64,000 nucleotides of DNA from Leptodactylus fallax (GCA_947044405.1 CAMRHE010000115.1:186001-250000); one strand, 5' to 3'; shown: positions 1 through 11,161, counted from the first letter of the stretch. The notes: generated by a model not told the origin, from the sequence alone. Translations and numbers: made by a program.

Positions 1-455
1 GTCAAATAAGTCCCTGTACACCACAAGGTGACAAATAAAAATGTCAATATTTTATTTTTGCCCATTAAAATAAAATCAATGAACAAAAGATAAATGTAAA
101 TCCCATCAATATTTGATGTGACCTCTTCCCTTTGGAGGAGGAGTCCTGGAAGTAATGATAGCCAGTCATCACAGAGCCCTGATCTCAACATTATCCAGTC
201 TGTCTGAGATTACATGAAGAGACAGAAGGATTGGAGCAAGCCTACATCCACAGAACATCTGTGCTTAGTTCTCCAAGATGTTTGGAATAAACTCCTTCAA
301 AATTCTTCAGAAACTGTGTGCAAGTGTACTTAGAAGACTTGATGGAAGGCAAAGGGCAAAGGTCACACCAAATATTGATGGGATTTAGATTTATTTTTTG
401 TTCATTTAATTCATTTTCTTAATTGACAAAAATAAACTAAAAGCATTTTCCCTAA
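1..455 (+). mobile_element. Tc1-like DNA transposon remnant, internally deleted, copy 1
   Basis: Long imperfect inverted repeats flank a short core. The segment at 98-123 is mirrored at 361-386, and pairing continues outward to about 31 and 451. The core at about 165-350 reads on the plus strand, with breaks, like the C-terminal end of a Tc1-family transposase (PDL..IQSVWD, later RRLDG..RAKGHTKY). The codon expected to give the third catalytic acidic residue is CAG (Gln). The left end may lie outside the window. It is a non-autonomous, dead copy related to the one at 11900-12376. Confidence 0.8.
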
Positions 456-939
456 AGGTTGGAAAAATAGGAGGACAAAAGGAGTCAGGGTCTGCTATGC
501 TAAGTGGGGATATGGTCCCACAGAAGTGAAGTAGGGACATTTTCCTATGGCAGTCAGTGGAGGCGCAGTCATGAAAGGACTTCCTTTCCCAATGGCTCAC
601 TTTACCATGTGTGTCCTGTGTAAGGTTTAGAGAAATAGTGACAGCCCCAAAACAAAAACAGTGACACTCCCGTTCATTAGTTGTGGCTGGTATTGCAGCT
701 CAGCCCTATCAATGTGAATGGGACGGACCAAAAACAGACATAAGCCATGGACATATACTGTGAAAAGCAGTACTCTTTTTCTACGCCATAAAACCCCATT
801 AAAGGGTTACTCCATTTTTTGTGACATTAATTGCATTTTAAAGCCTTTTTTCCATATCTACTAATATGTAGTTTCCATGTTCCTTTCTGTGACTGTTGTA
901 GCTAGTACTTTTAGATGTATTTTTGCTCTTGGACACGAG
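456..939. other. Non-coding stretch with a short family A fragment
   Basis: No coding potential is seen. Around 680-760 there is a fragment of palindromic repeat family A (a 'ggtattgcagctcagccc' motif). The rest is unremarkable. Confidence 0.5.
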
Positions 940-1240
940 CAGCTTTACTGTGATCACCGGATTGGATACATTAATATCTGGAAAGCGGCTTTGTGTCATG
1001 CGTCAATAATAATGAGCTGATTTATAAGTGTGCTGATATAAGCTTTTATGCTGTGTTTGATCATGACAGAGAAATCGTGCTTCCATTTGTCTGCCATCCC
1101 CCTGCTGAAAGGCTCGGCTTTTCCTTTGCACATGGCTGCAGCGCCTGAGTGCAGAGAAATTGGGTAATTTTTTCAGCTTTTCTAAGATGTTGATGTTCCT
1201 AGATTAGATGTAGTTACTGTTGCGTGCAGCAGAAAAGAGA
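940..1240. other. Candidate conserved non-coding element
   Basis: High-complexity sequence without repeat signatures, containing AT-rich homeodomain-type cores and GC-balanced blocks around 1080-1150. It does not code. The call rests on texture only; conservation was not tested. Confidence 0.25.
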
Positions 1241-1734
1241 TAAATACCGCAGTGGCTAAATAAATCCACACGTATAATAAATACACACGTGTGCTTTGCA
1301 TTTCATATACATATGAATGCAGAGCGATGTTTGAACTACCCATGCATATCTTAATACACTGTATATATGGGATTAACTCCTTAGTCACCACAGCATTTTT
1401 TCACCAAAAGAAATAAGTGCTCAGTAAGGCTGCCGTAAGAAGATGAAGGGCTGTCAGGGATATTAAAGTGGACAGGGGTACGGGCAACCAAATGAACACA
1501 ATGCTATATGCATATATTTAATGTCAAATCAAGGCACGCTTATTGGCGCCCACTTGGACACCCAGTATCTTGAGAACATGTCGCATTGATTGACTCCATA
1601 CTGTGAGCAATGGGAAGAACTTTGGTTAAAGGGAATTACTTTAATTCTAGTTTTCCAAATATTCTGACTAATAGAAACAGCCATGGACCTAAATTACTTC
1701 ATTTTATCCATTTGCATAGTGCCATCATATTGCA
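1241..1734. other. Unassigned AT-rich stretch
   Basis: No exon, repeat family or RNA gene is recognised. Open frames here (for example 1182-1391 minus) have no family signature. Confidence 0.5.
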
Positions 1735-2475
1735 GCAACCTGTTGGTGGAGGTCAGGAGGTTTGGAGTAGTAATACTTGCAATGGTCATGGTAGATAGAA
1801 AAGCTACTGAATCCCCCAGCTCTCCTGCTGGGATGGAACAGTGCTGAGGAGGCCTATAGGGTACTTTATGGTAGTGGTAGTGTTTGTCCTGAGACTTGTT
1901 CTAGTTATTGTCATCCTTCCTGAGCTGGATGGAGGTTGGAGTAACTATGATGGTCATCCGGGAATAAGACTCAAGAGATCAGACATTTGCAGAAACAAGG
2001 TAACTTGCAGTTTTTACTTGAAGGAGCTGAGCTGGCAGTGGATAAACACTTTTGGCAGTCTCTGTCTCTCTTGCTGAGGCAGTCTCCACTTTAATTTGTG
2101 TTCTATTCTCTTTCCAATGGGGAGTGTAGATCAGCAGGGTTGCCCTGTCTATTATCCTGAGGTGCAGGCAGGGTTGTATCTCTGAGACCCATATAATACT
2201 CCTCAGATTAACATCTGGAGGCCTCTCCTCTGTAACATAAGCTGAGCAGGGATATATCCCATCTCCTGACTGATGAAATCACTCAGGACTGTACTGGCTG
2301 GACTGTCTCCAGATTAGCTTGGGCTTTGGCTCAGTCTTCCCTCACACTACACACTTCCTCTCTCTTCAGAGGACAGAAGAAGACTCCCAGTTTCCTGGTC
2401 CTTCACAGAACTATCTAGTGGGTTGTACCAACTCTCAGCTGCCACTCCACATTTGGTTCAGCCCATTAAATAGAT
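1735..2475. repeat. Dispersed ~740-bp repeat R1, copy 1 (possible solo LTR)
   Basis: This block matches 48330-49170 in the same orientation across its whole length. Shared landmarks are 'tgcagcaacc' near the start, 'gggaataagactca' near 1962, 'agggttgccctgtc' near 2137 and 'ctcctgactg' near 2263. Length, unique flanks and lack of coding potential suggest a solo LTR or another non-autonomous element. No clear TG/CA ends or target duplication could be fixed, so the class is open. Confidence 0.65.
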
Positions 2476-2574
2476 AAATGCACATTATATAACATGCAAA
2501 CATGTTATGTAAGGCACATATTAAATGCAAACATTTTGTAGCACTCTCAGTGGGACACTACAATATTCTGCAGC

Positions 2575-2670
2575 ATTGTACAAAGTGTGGGAGGAAACCA
2601 GAATATCCAGAGGAAACAATGCTTAAAGGCAACAATACTAACCACTGATCCACTGACAATACCTTCCCTA
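2575..2670 (-). repeat. tRNA-derived SINE fragment (SINE-G)
   Basis: The plus strand carries 'gtgtgggaggaaacc' and 'ctaaccactgatccac', the minus-strand body and A-box region of the SINE that is fuller at 26330-26582. It is strongly diverged. Confidence 0.6.
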
Positions 2671-3081
2671 GACTGCCAATATTAACCCCTAACTAACTGG
2701 TAAACCACACTAGACCTCCAGGGATATTAACCATCATAAATAAGGGGTAAGAGTGCTAACCCTTTCATTATATTAGATCACTAAAGATACAGTATCAGGT
2801 ATTAAGCACTAAACTACTGTAGACCATTAGGAATCATTAACCTCAGCAATCACTCAAATATTTATAGTACAGATGTGTTCTTTCATACCTATACTCTTTG
2901 CTTGACATATCCCAAGCTGTGTGACTAGAGATAACCAGCTTTAACTAAATATGTTATTTCACAATACTCTGTCTGGAGTTGTTTATACAATATGTGCCTA
3001 TGTGGCCACTCAATGGTTGTTATGTGAATTGCAGCATGTCCAGAGTTCTTCCCCTAAGATGCAATAATGTCCTTAAAGTCC
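2671..3081. other. Unassigned stretch
   Basis: AT-rich sequence without a recognisable gene or repeat. Confidence 0.5.
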
Positions 3082-3557
3082 TTAAAGAGGACCTTTCATG
3101 TCCTCATGCACATGCGGTTTTACATACTGCTAGAAAGCCGACAGTGCGCTGAATTGTGCCCCGGGGCTGGAGCTATCGGTGGTCTTAGTTTCACCGTCCA
3201 CCGTCAGAAGGGTATTCCTTACAGTCTAGCTGGGCTGTGAGGAACGCCCTCCCTGACAGTACTCATCCATAAGCTTGTACTGGGGGGGGGGCGTTCCTCA
3301 CAGCTCAGCATCATCACTGGACGGTAAGGAACACCCCCTCTGACAGTACAGGGCTATGGACAAGTACTGTCAGGGAGGGTGTTCCTCACAGCCCAGCTAG
3401 ACTGTCAGAAACGCCCTTCTGAAAGTGGGCTGAGATTGATAACGGCACCGATATCTCCAGCCCCGGGGCACATAACGGGAAAGCCGACAGTGCACTGATT
3501 TCATAATATATGTCAATAAAACCACATGGGTATGAGGACCTGAAAGGTTCTCTTTAA
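3082..3557. mobile_element. TTAA-bounded foldback element FB1, copy 1
   Basis: The element starts TTAAAGAGGACCTTTCA and ends TGAAAGGTTCTCTTTAA, so its termini are imperfect inverted repeats bounded by TTAA. The arms pair inward for most of the length ('gcgttcctcacag', 'ctgtcag' and 'ccccggggc' recur in inverse), so the whole unit can fold back. There is no coding capacity. TTAA target use is typical of piggyBac-type transposases; assignment to that superfamily is inference. A G10 run lies near 3282. Confidence 0.7.
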
Positions 3558-3805
3558 AGGGAGTCTGTCACCAAAACCCAGCATATCAACCCATAGATAA
3601 ATAGGTTAGGGTCACCTGATTCAAACTGCGTTTTTCCCTTGTGAATCAGTGCCATCTGTTGCAGAGACATTACTGTTTTTTCAATATGCACATAAGTTCT
3701 TTGGAGCAACAAAGGTACTATTGCTTACTTTTTTGGAGCAATGGCCAAAACCTGCAGGGCTGGGTTGATATGCTGGGTTTTGATGATAGACTGCCTGTAA
3801 TGAAA
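3554..3805. mobile_element. TTAA-bounded foldback element FB2, copy 1
   Basis: It begins TTAAAGGGAGTCTGTCACC, and an inverse of the left arm ('gggttgatatgctgggtttt') closes it near 3755-3800. It shares its left TTAA with the right TTAA of the preceding FB1. Other copies lie at 30632-30820 and 40768-40935, all with 'ataggttagggtcacct' in the left arm. Confidence 0.65.
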
Positions 3806-4014
3806 TTAGCAGAAAGGTAAGGGTGGACATATGTAGTTGGCAAAGGAACTATAATCGGGGGCATTTTGCGATCTAAGTTAATATAGCCAAGTCAACACTT
3901 AACACATTAAATGCATTTTACCATTTTTCAATAGCTTTTGCTGGGTTCTTTGATAAGATATCATGCTGCAGCAAGTTCTCAGTGCCATGTTAAACTTTGA
4001 GTGTGTTCTGGGAC
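3806..4014. other. Short unassigned stretch
   Basis: No gene or repeat recognised. Confidence 0.4.
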
Positions 4015-4360
4015 CTTTATATTGATGACCTATGCTTAGGATAGATCATCAACTGAGGATCTGTGGGCGCCCGACTCCCAGGACCCCGTGTTTCAGCTGC
4101 TTGAAGTAGCAATGGTGCTGCTTCCATGTCACAGGCCATGGCCTGATTGCAGTTTAGTCTTATTCAAGTGAATGGGTTGAACTGTGATACCAAGCACAGC
4201 CGCTGTACAAATATACGGCTCTGTGCATGGTAAGTACTGAAGGGGGCGCAACACTTACCTGAATGCTGCAGCCTCTTCAAACAGCTGGGGGCTTGGGTAT
4301 CGGATCACTGCTAATCTTACCTGATGACCCATCCTAAAGATAGCTCAACAATTAAAAACC
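4015..4360. repeat. Palindromic repeat family A
   Basis: It carries the family A landmarks: 'attgatgacctatgctta' at the left, an inner palindrome built on 'attcaagtgaatgggttga', and an inverted 'ctgatgacccatcctaaa' arm near 4320. It is non-coding. Other copies are listed at 5640, 31560, 31840, 39420, 43590, 50085, 56380 and 57390. Confidence 0.65.
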
Positions 4361-4369
4361 CCTTTAGAC

Positions 4370-5025
4370 TGAGTCCTCACATCACGGAAACGCTCTTTTT
4401 TGTTGCAGATTTTGCTGAGGTTTTTTGAGCCAAGGCCAAGAATGAATGCAAAAGGAATGGGAAATACAGTAATACCTCGTACACTCGCGTTTCCGAATTT
4501 GCGAATTCACAGATTCGCGATATTTTTATTGGAACCTAACATATATAGATTTTGCTGTTTTTCACATATCTGTGAATTAAAAAAAAAAAAAAAAACCTTC
4601 GCTATTGGGTAGTAGCGTCCTGTTCGTTACGTACCCGGTAATTAGTTTCATTTTACTGTGAGTGTATAAGACAAATGAATGAATTAATTAATTAATTAAT
4701 TAATGTATTAATATACAGTACTGTACAGTATACTTTAGTATACTGTAGTATACTGTACAGTACTCTAGGGTAAAGTTTTTTGGTATTTAGGGGTTAAACT
4801 TTAGAAATCGGCATTGTAAGCGCTTCTAAGCGCTTGTACCAAACATTCGCGATTCCTCGCGATCCGCGACCCTCTCTGGAACCTAACCTAATGTACGAGG
4901 TATTACTGTATAGAGGAAGTTCTGTCAATCCAATCCTGGTTTTGGATCAAAAAACTGCAGCAAATTCTGCAACAAAAAAACTGGGTTTCCGCAATGTAGG
5001 GCCTTGGGCTTACTGAATGTTACGC
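4370..5025. repeat. Palindromic repeat family D, split by a nested MITE
   Basis: The left arm ('cacggaaacgc', 'gttgcagattttgctg', 'ttttttgagccaa') occupies 4370-4464. Its inverted partner ('gatcaaaaaactgcagc', 'tttccgcaatgtagggcc') lies at 4911-5025. The arms are separated by the pogo-like MITE at 4467-4908. Intact family D copies at 12495, 13112 and 21950 show the arms are normally close together. Confidence 0.75.
4467..4908. mobile_element. pogo/Tigger-like MITE nested in family D
   Basis: Perfect 16-bp terminal inverted repeats CAGTAATACCTCGTAC / GTACGAGGTATTACTG are flanked by TA on both sides (4465-4466 and 4909-4910), as expected for a Tc1/mariner-pogo class insertion. Subterminal arms with 'attcgcga' and 'tggaacctaac' motifs are also inverted. 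The interior is AT-rich, with an ATTA run near 4681-4704 and a 'gtactgtacagtatac' palindrome around 4717-4765. There is no transposase; it is non-autonomous. Confidence 0.85.
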
Positions 5026-5639
5026 TATCACGACATGATGTCCACCATACCACTAGCTATTCAGTATCGATGATACCAGTGACATATGCCACATCTGTAA
5101 ACATCTGCTGAACAATCCATGCAGATTATTGGGATCCATTTAGTTATTCACACAGAGACTTTGCGTATCGAGAAACCATCAGGTGGATATTTCTCAATAG
5201 TCAATTTCTAGTGATTTCCCCTTGATTGTCATTTACAGAAACAATGCAGAACAATTGCAATAATGTAACTTTTCAAGAGCTAGCTTTTTTCTTTTTTTTT
5301 TTTCTCTGTGTAACATCTTGGCCTCAATCTTTCTCGCCCTAAGAATCCTTTTCTTCTTCTCAGTTTTTGGTTCTGCCAAGTGAGTTATTGATTTCCACAT
5401 CAAATAACCAGCTAAACCTAATAGATTTTGTCTGTAGCATTGAGATACAAGGACCTCACTTGTTGTGATGTTGATTCTCTAATTAATATCCTACGGATTC
5501 ACTTGTAATATGCAGTAAAAGATAAAGTAAGACAGGCGTCCTATTAACACAGGCTGGTGTCCCTGGGAAGGTGAGGCAAAGTGAGGTTATAGAGGATAAA
5601 CTGCTCGGTTTCTGAAAGTGTGGACTTAAAGGGGCTGTA
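5026..5639. other. Unassigned AT-rich stretch
   Basis: No exon or repeat recognised. A pyrimidine-rich run at about 5280-5310 is not followed by an open exon. Confidence 0.45.
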
Positions 5640-6075
5640 CAAGATTAAAAAAAACAAAAATCACTGTTACTCATAGGCTATGCTTGGTGTAGTAGCTCAG
5701 CTCTATTCATTAACAAGATGAGCTGCAATACCAGGCACAGTCACAAGAGCGGCGCTGTTTCTGAAATTTAAAAAAAATGATTTTTTTTTTCTACTTGTGT
5801 ATATATGAATGTGTATAATAAATATTAATAATGCATGTTTGTAATTAATGCTAATAATACTGTAGTTCCATGGTTACAGAAGAATATAAGGAGTGGTAAT
5901 GTAAATGTTATATGTAATAAACTGGTGTTACAGCACCTAGCTGGTTAAAATTCTTAAATAAGATGTCCAGGATTAGAAAAATCTAGCTTTCTTCCTAAAG
6001 CAGCTCCACAGTTGTTCACAGGTTGTATGTGGTACTACACCTCAGTCCCATTTAATTTTACGGACTTATGGAAAT
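5640..6075. repeat. Palindromic repeat family A, rearranged halves
   Basis: A palindrome made from 'gtagtagctcagctctatt' and 'gatgagctgcaataccagg' lies at 5690-5760. A second half with 'gatgtccaggattagaaaaa' and 'caggttgtatgtggtac' lies at 5960-6060. AT-rich filler separates them. Confidence 0.55.
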
Positions 6076-6134
6076 AGTGGCTCAGGGGAAATACTGTTTC
6101 ACATCAAAGAACATCAAAGAATATTACAGTTATT

Positions 6135-6300
6135 AGTATGTCTTTTCAGCATTCTCCTCCTCTCCTACTCTCCATAGACTTTTATGCAAAAAGCCTTTTT
6201 TGCCTGAAAAGGGTATGAGGAAATAAATTTATTTAATAAGATATATTACTAAGATTCTTATATTCATCTGTACCATTCATTTAGGAAAAGTTAGTTTATA
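6135..6300. repeat. Dispersed repeat H, copy 1
   Basis: 'ctcctcctctcctactctcc' and 'ccatagacttttatgc' followed by 'gtaccattcatttagg' match a block at 53935-54180. It is short, non-coding and of unknown class. Confidence 0.45.
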
Positions 6301-6810
6301 ACTCGAGGTATGCTTTAACCTAGCGGTATGCATAATCTTGTGTCATGGGCAAGTGCAATAGAGGGTAGCTATAGTGGGTGCAGAGATAACAATTGTTATT
6401 GGGCCCTAGATCCTCAGGCCTCTGTACAACATAGGAAGACATCAGTATAGACAGCACATGGCACCTCAGGGTCCTATTAAATATTTTGCCCTGGAACCCA
6501 GGAGCTTCCACTTAACCTATGGGCATGGGTGTCAGATGACCGGTCTCAGATGTCACTGTGATGAAATAAGAACAAAAGGTAATATACTAGACCCTAAGGT
6601 TGATCAGAAGAGAACATAGCCAGAAGTCATTAAGGGATTACCCACCTATTCCATCAGCATAACAAGAAGAGTGATGTCATCAAAGATTGTGATTGAGCCC
6701 CTTCAGTCTTTTTATTTCATTCGTTGTTTATGCATTCTCATTTTTTACTTTCTGCCTTTCCAAAAGCCATAACTATTTCTGGATAAATGTGTACTTTCTA
6801 ATGGCACCAT
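6301..6810. other. Unassigned stretch
   Basis: Nothing recognisable; the 63-codon minus frame at 6320-6511 has no family signature. Confidence 0.45.
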
Positions 6811-7071
6811 TTAAAGGGAGACTATCAACAGTAAATGGGTTCTAAACCTAATCCCTGTACCTTGTAGAGGTCATTCTATAGTTTACAAATATGTCTGTTA
6901 TTCAGCTTTGGAGGCCCGTTTACATTCCTATGCATATGAATAAAACAGTAATTTACATGAAAATTGTTTCAAAGCTGAATAAGAAGGTCATATTCAGAAA
7001 CTGTAGGATCACCTCTACAATGTACTGGGATTAGGTTTATAACCAATTTACTGCTGATAGACTCCCTTTAA
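6811..7071. mobile_element. TTAA-bounded foldback element FB3
   Basis: It begins TTAAAGGGAGACTATCA and ends TGATAGACTCCCTTTAA. The arms pair across the 261-bp unit ('aacctaatccctgtac' with 'gtactgggattaggtt'; 'ttcagcttt' with 'aaagctgaa'). It is a complete-looking non-autonomous foldback element. Confidence 0.75.
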
Positions 7072-7769
7072 TGTTCTATACTATGTATCGAGAAGCTGTA
7101 TAAAGAATTATGAATGGGATGAAACTGCAAAAATTGACTTACAGGACTTTTTTAATGTGTATTTTACTGTTTACTGTGATACATTACCTTTATTCTGCAG
7201 GTCAGTACGATTACAGTGATATCAAATTTGCATAGTTTTTATTATAGTTGGGAGTTTGGTTGTCTCTAAAACAAAGCTATCCTCTCAAACGCTATTGTCA
7301 CATTTGACCACAGCATCTAAGATGTTAATTGTCTGTGACTGGAGTTATCTTCAAATATGCACTGTGTAAAACAGCTCAGGAACTGAGTGGGTGCCGTGTT
7401 TAAAGACCTGACATCTGCTGTACATATACAGAGGATGTTGGGAAGAGGTTAATAGAATGATTACAGGCTATGGACTCTTTTGTGCATGGAAAATCAATAA
7501 ACAGCTATTTTACCAAGTTATTGTAATAAAAACAAGTTGCATTTACTGTATCTGTTTTTGCATTGAGCTTTTGAATTAAGCTGGGCTGTAACTTTTATGT
7601 TCAAGCTTCAGGATCTGGGAGTTTTCCTAAGCATTGCTAACATGTTATCGTCTGTGGCTGTTATGATTTATTGTAAAGGAGAACAGTTTCAGCTCAGCTC
7701 TCTGCCCTACCTTCTCCTCTTTTACCAGGGAGACATATTAATACACAGATATCAGATGTTTATTCTCCT
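7072..7769. other. Unassigned complex stretch
   Basis: High-complexity AT-rich sequence with no repeat signature. Parts around 7180-7560 could be conserved non-coding DNA, which was not tested. No exon is seen. Confidence 0.35.
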
Positions 7770-9475
7770 CCTCTGAATCCTCTTTTCTTTGTTCCATAGA
7801 CAGTCTCTCCACCCTGTACACTGTTCTGGCAGATGGCTGTGCTATACTGTGCTACAGATGCTGCAGATGATCTTCCCCTTGCACCATGCTGTGAATTGCT
7901 GTAGACTATTTTCCCCTACATTGTGCTGTAAGCTATATGTGAGCTGTTGTAGACAAATTCACCCTTACCATGCTAAGAGCTACTGTGGATGAGTTTCCAC
8001 CTACACTGTGATGTGAGCTGCTATAGAGAGTCTTCCTCACACTGTACTGTGAGCTGTTATAGATAGACTTCCCCACACTGTGCTATGATCTTCTATAGAC
8101 AGTCTTCCCCACACTGTGCTGTGAGCTGCTATAGACAGTCTTCCCCACACTGTGCTGTGAGCTGCTATAGACAGTCTTCCCCACACTGTGCTATGAGCTG
8201 GTATAGACAGTCTTCCCCACACTGTGCTTTTAGCTGCTATAGACAGTCTTTTCCACACTGTGCTGTGAGCTGGTATAGACAGTCTTCCCCACACTGTGCT
8301 GTGAGCTGGTATAGACAGTCTTCCCCACACTGTGCTGTGAGCTGCTATAGACAGTCTTCTCCACACTGTGCTGTGAGCTGGTATAGACAGTCTTCCCCAC
8401 ACTGTGCTTTTAGCTGCTATAGACAGTCTTTTCCACACTGTGCTGTGAGCTGGTATAGACAGTCTTCCCCACACTGTGTTGTGAGCTGGTATAGACAGTT
8501 TTCCCCACACTGTGCTGTGAGCTGCTATAGACAGTCTTCCCCACACTGTGCTGTGAGCTGGTATAGACAGTCTTCCCCACACTGTGCTGTGAGCTGCTAT
8601 AGACAGTCTTCTCCACACTGTGCTGTGAGCTGGTATAGACAGTCTTCCCCACACTGTGCTTTTAGCTGCTATAGACAGTCTTTTCCACACTGTGCTGTGA
8701 GCTGGTATAGACAGTCTTCCCCACACTGTGTTGTGAGCTGGTATAGACAGTTTTCCCCACACTGTGCTGTGAGCTGCTATAGACAGTCTTCTCCACACTG
8801 TGCTTTTAGCTGCTATAGACAGTCTTTTCCACACTGTGCTGTGAGCTGGTATAGACAGTCTTCCCCACACTGTGTTGTGAGCTGGTATAGACAGTTTTCC
8901 CCACACTGTCCTGTGAGCTGCTATAGACAGTTCTCCCCACACTGTGCTTTTAGTTGCTATGGACAGTCTTCCCTACACTGTGCTGTGAGCTGCTATAGGC
9001 AGTTTTCCCCATACTGTGCTTTTAGCTGCTATGGACAGTCTTCCCCACACTGCTGTGAGTTGCTATAGACAGTCTTCCCTACACTGTGCTGTGAGTTGCT
9101 ATAGACAGTCTTCCCCACAATGTGCTGTGAGCTGCTATAACCAGTCTTCACTACACTGTGCTGTGAGCTACTATAGGCAGTTTTCCCCACACTGTGCTTT
9201 TAGCTGCTATAGACAGTCTTCCCCACACTGTGCTGGGAGCTGCTATAGACAGTCTATCCCACACTGTACTGTGAGCTACTATAGACAGTTTTCCCCACAC
9301 TGTGCTTTTAGTTGCTATGGACAGTCTTCCCCACACTGTGCTGTGAGATGCTATAGATAGTCTTTTCCATACTGTGCTGTGAGCTGGTATAGACAGTCTT
9401 CCCCACACTGTGCTGTGAGCTGCTGTAGACAATCTTGCCCGCATGTACTGTGAACTGGCTGTGAGCTGCTGTTGA
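7770..9475. repeat. 36-bp minisatellite array with higher-order structure
   Basis: About 45 tandem units of 36 bp (landmarks 'gctatagacagtcttcc' and 'ccacactgtgctgtgag'). Units are degenerate at the edges (7770-8080 and after 9370) and nearly identical at 8085-8950. Because 36 is divisible by three and the unit lacks stops in several frames, long frames appear on both strands: 327 codons plus at 8085-9068 and 301 codons minus at 8037-8942. These are by-products of the repeat. A block of five variant units starting near 8340 recurs near 8592, giving a 252-bp higher-order period. Confidence 0.93.
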
Positions 9476-9960
9476 CAATCTTGCACTGTAATTGGCCTCC
9501 TTCCCCCCTCCCTTTCTTGATTGACAGGTTCTGGCCCTTTCGCCTGGCCCTGTATTCTCACATTCATGCTGGGTAGTACATAATTGGCGCATGCGCAAAA
9601 CTACTTTATACTTGCTAGACCGGGGGTGGGTGTACTAAACCAATTACATGACAGTACACCCGAAAACGCGTACCTCTTCAGTGAGAAGCTGTGGTCCCAC
9701 CTCTTCCAGGTGTACTGTCATGCAAACGGAGCATGCACAGTATACTTGCTCTGGCCTGGCAACTTCAGAACAGCTCTGCACATGCGCAAGTATGAGGTTT
9801 CAGGGCAAGAGTTCAGCTTAGTTTCCAGGATCTGTTGCTCGAGGAAGGGAGGGGGGATGGTGGCTAATTACAGTGCAGCAAAGATTAGCAGTTTGGAGCA
9901 CTGGAGCCACCCTTGGTGCTCCAAATTGCTAATTTACATATTTAGAAATTAAAGATTATC
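9476..9960. repeat. Moderately GC-rich dispersed repeat with GCATGCGC palindromes
   Basis: 'gcgcatgcgc' at 9588 and 'cacatgcgcaag' at 9780 lie in inverse-related halves ('aaactactttatacttgc' and 'cagtatacttgctctgg'). A hairpin with stem 'tttggagcac' / 'ggtgctccaaa' is at about 9893-9927. No domain is seen in the 122-codon plus frame at 9584-9952. Probably a degraded repeat. Confidence 0.45.
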
Positions 9961-9974
9961 TTTGTATTAGAGGC

Positions 9975-10077
9975 CCAATTTTTTTTAGGGGTAAAAAACC
10001 ATTGCATTCAGGTGAGCTTCATCTATGTAGCTGTCCTGTCAGTTTTATATGCTTAACCCTGGTGATGCTCCCTTTAA
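9975..10077. repeat. Half of a TTAA foldback element (FB8)
   Basis: It ends at TTAA (10074-10077) with 'aaccctggtgatgctccc', the inverse of the left arm at 20419-20470. One arm only. Confidence 0.5.
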
Positions 10078-10489
10078 AGGAACTTTGCATTTTAGTCTTC
10101 TGCTTCTATCAAATCTTGAAACTGAATTTTGTTAAAAAAAAAAGAAAGAAAATGGATATAAAACATTTTGTAAAAAAAAAATTACAGAAGGTCTGTATTT
10201 TACAGCTACAATGGAAAGGCAGAGAGGGGAAGGTAAACTAGGTTTTATCTCTCGTCAAGTTCCGAGTTGGACTTTCTTTCGGGATAACATAATGTGTTTT
10301 ATGACCTCAGACAGCGCTGTCTCTTGTCTCTTTTCTTTTACAAGATACAATGTACAATCAGTATGCAAAGTCAAATGCCCCCCAGGGTCCCTAGCTCAAC
10401 TCTAATTTCTTCTGTGGTTGGGGGAAATGCCCACTGGACACGTTTACAGCCTCTTCAATATCACTGTAGACTCCATGTAATTTAAATCT
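10078..10489. other. Unassigned stretch
   Basis: Contains A-rich runs at 10133-10185. No exon or repeat recognised. Confidence 0.45.
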
Positions 10490-10770
10490 TCCTTGCCGTA
10501 ATTGCTCCATTAAAGCCCCTGGTAGTGCAGGATGTTACCTTCTTGCTGTATCATGTGGTTAATTAGAGGGGATATAAATGGCGCCCCGTGAAGGACCTGA
10601 CAATCCAGATCTCTCCTAATTAAACTATTTGATGCCCCTCTCTCTGAGAATTTGTCAGGGTAATTTAGAAAGTATTAGGTGACTGTTGTTAGCACAGAAT
10701 AGCAGCAGACGTGAGTGGATAATCCTAATAGGTCTCCTTAATACTCTCTAAGTATCATCAGCAAAACTTT
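10490..10770. other. Candidate conserved non-coding element
   Basis: A high-complexity block with paired TAATTA/ATTAA cores ('gtggttaattagagg', 'cctaattaaac') and 'gacaatccagatctc'. It is non-coding and has no repeat signature. The texture resembles vertebrate developmental enhancers; conservation is untested. Confidence 0.33.
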
Positions 10771-10993
10771 CTTAGGTAAAAAAGAAGGAAATCTTCAATA
10801 TGCTTGACTTTTGACACCGTGTAAGAGCAACCTGGCATTGCTGGATCGTGTGGTTTTTACAGGTTACATTAAAGGGCTGTCTGTGTTTTCAACAGTAAAA
10901 ATGTAATAATTTTTTGGAGAATTGGTATTTCTTATTTTGATCTGGTTCCTTTCATTCTTGGTATTAGAAAATTAATAACAGGGGCACAAAATG
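10771..10993. other. Short unassigned stretch
   Basis: Nothing recognisable. Confidence 0.4.
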
Positions 10994-11110
10994 ATTAAAG
11001 GGAACATGTCACATTGGACGTGTCCAAAATGTCGGCAACATGTTACAGAGCAGGAGAAGATGAAGAAATTGATTTATAGTTTTGTAGAAAAGTTGAAGTA
11101 GAATTTGTCA
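10994..11110. repeat. Left half of foldback element FB4
   Basis: Starts TTAAAGGGAACATGTCAC and contains 'acatgttacagagcagga', matching the left arm of the copy at 56012-56375. The right arm is missing. Confidence 0.5.
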
Positions 11111-11161
11111 TTTATTCTTTTTAAAGAGGTACCCAACTTTTTAAATATTGAAGGCCTATTT

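Noticed and set aside
8037..9360. Long repetitive proteins on both strands (327, 301, 138 and 114 codons)
   Set aside because: They follow from a 36-bp tandem unit with no stops. There are no splice, promoter or signal features, and both strands cannot plausibly be coding.
9151..9598. Minus-strand frames of 138 and 96 codons
   Set aside because: Most of their length is the same minisatellite, and the remaining part has no domain.
9893..9927. GC-rich hairpin resembling a transcription terminator
   Set aside because: The window is animal DNA; the hairpin belongs to a repeat and has no operon context.
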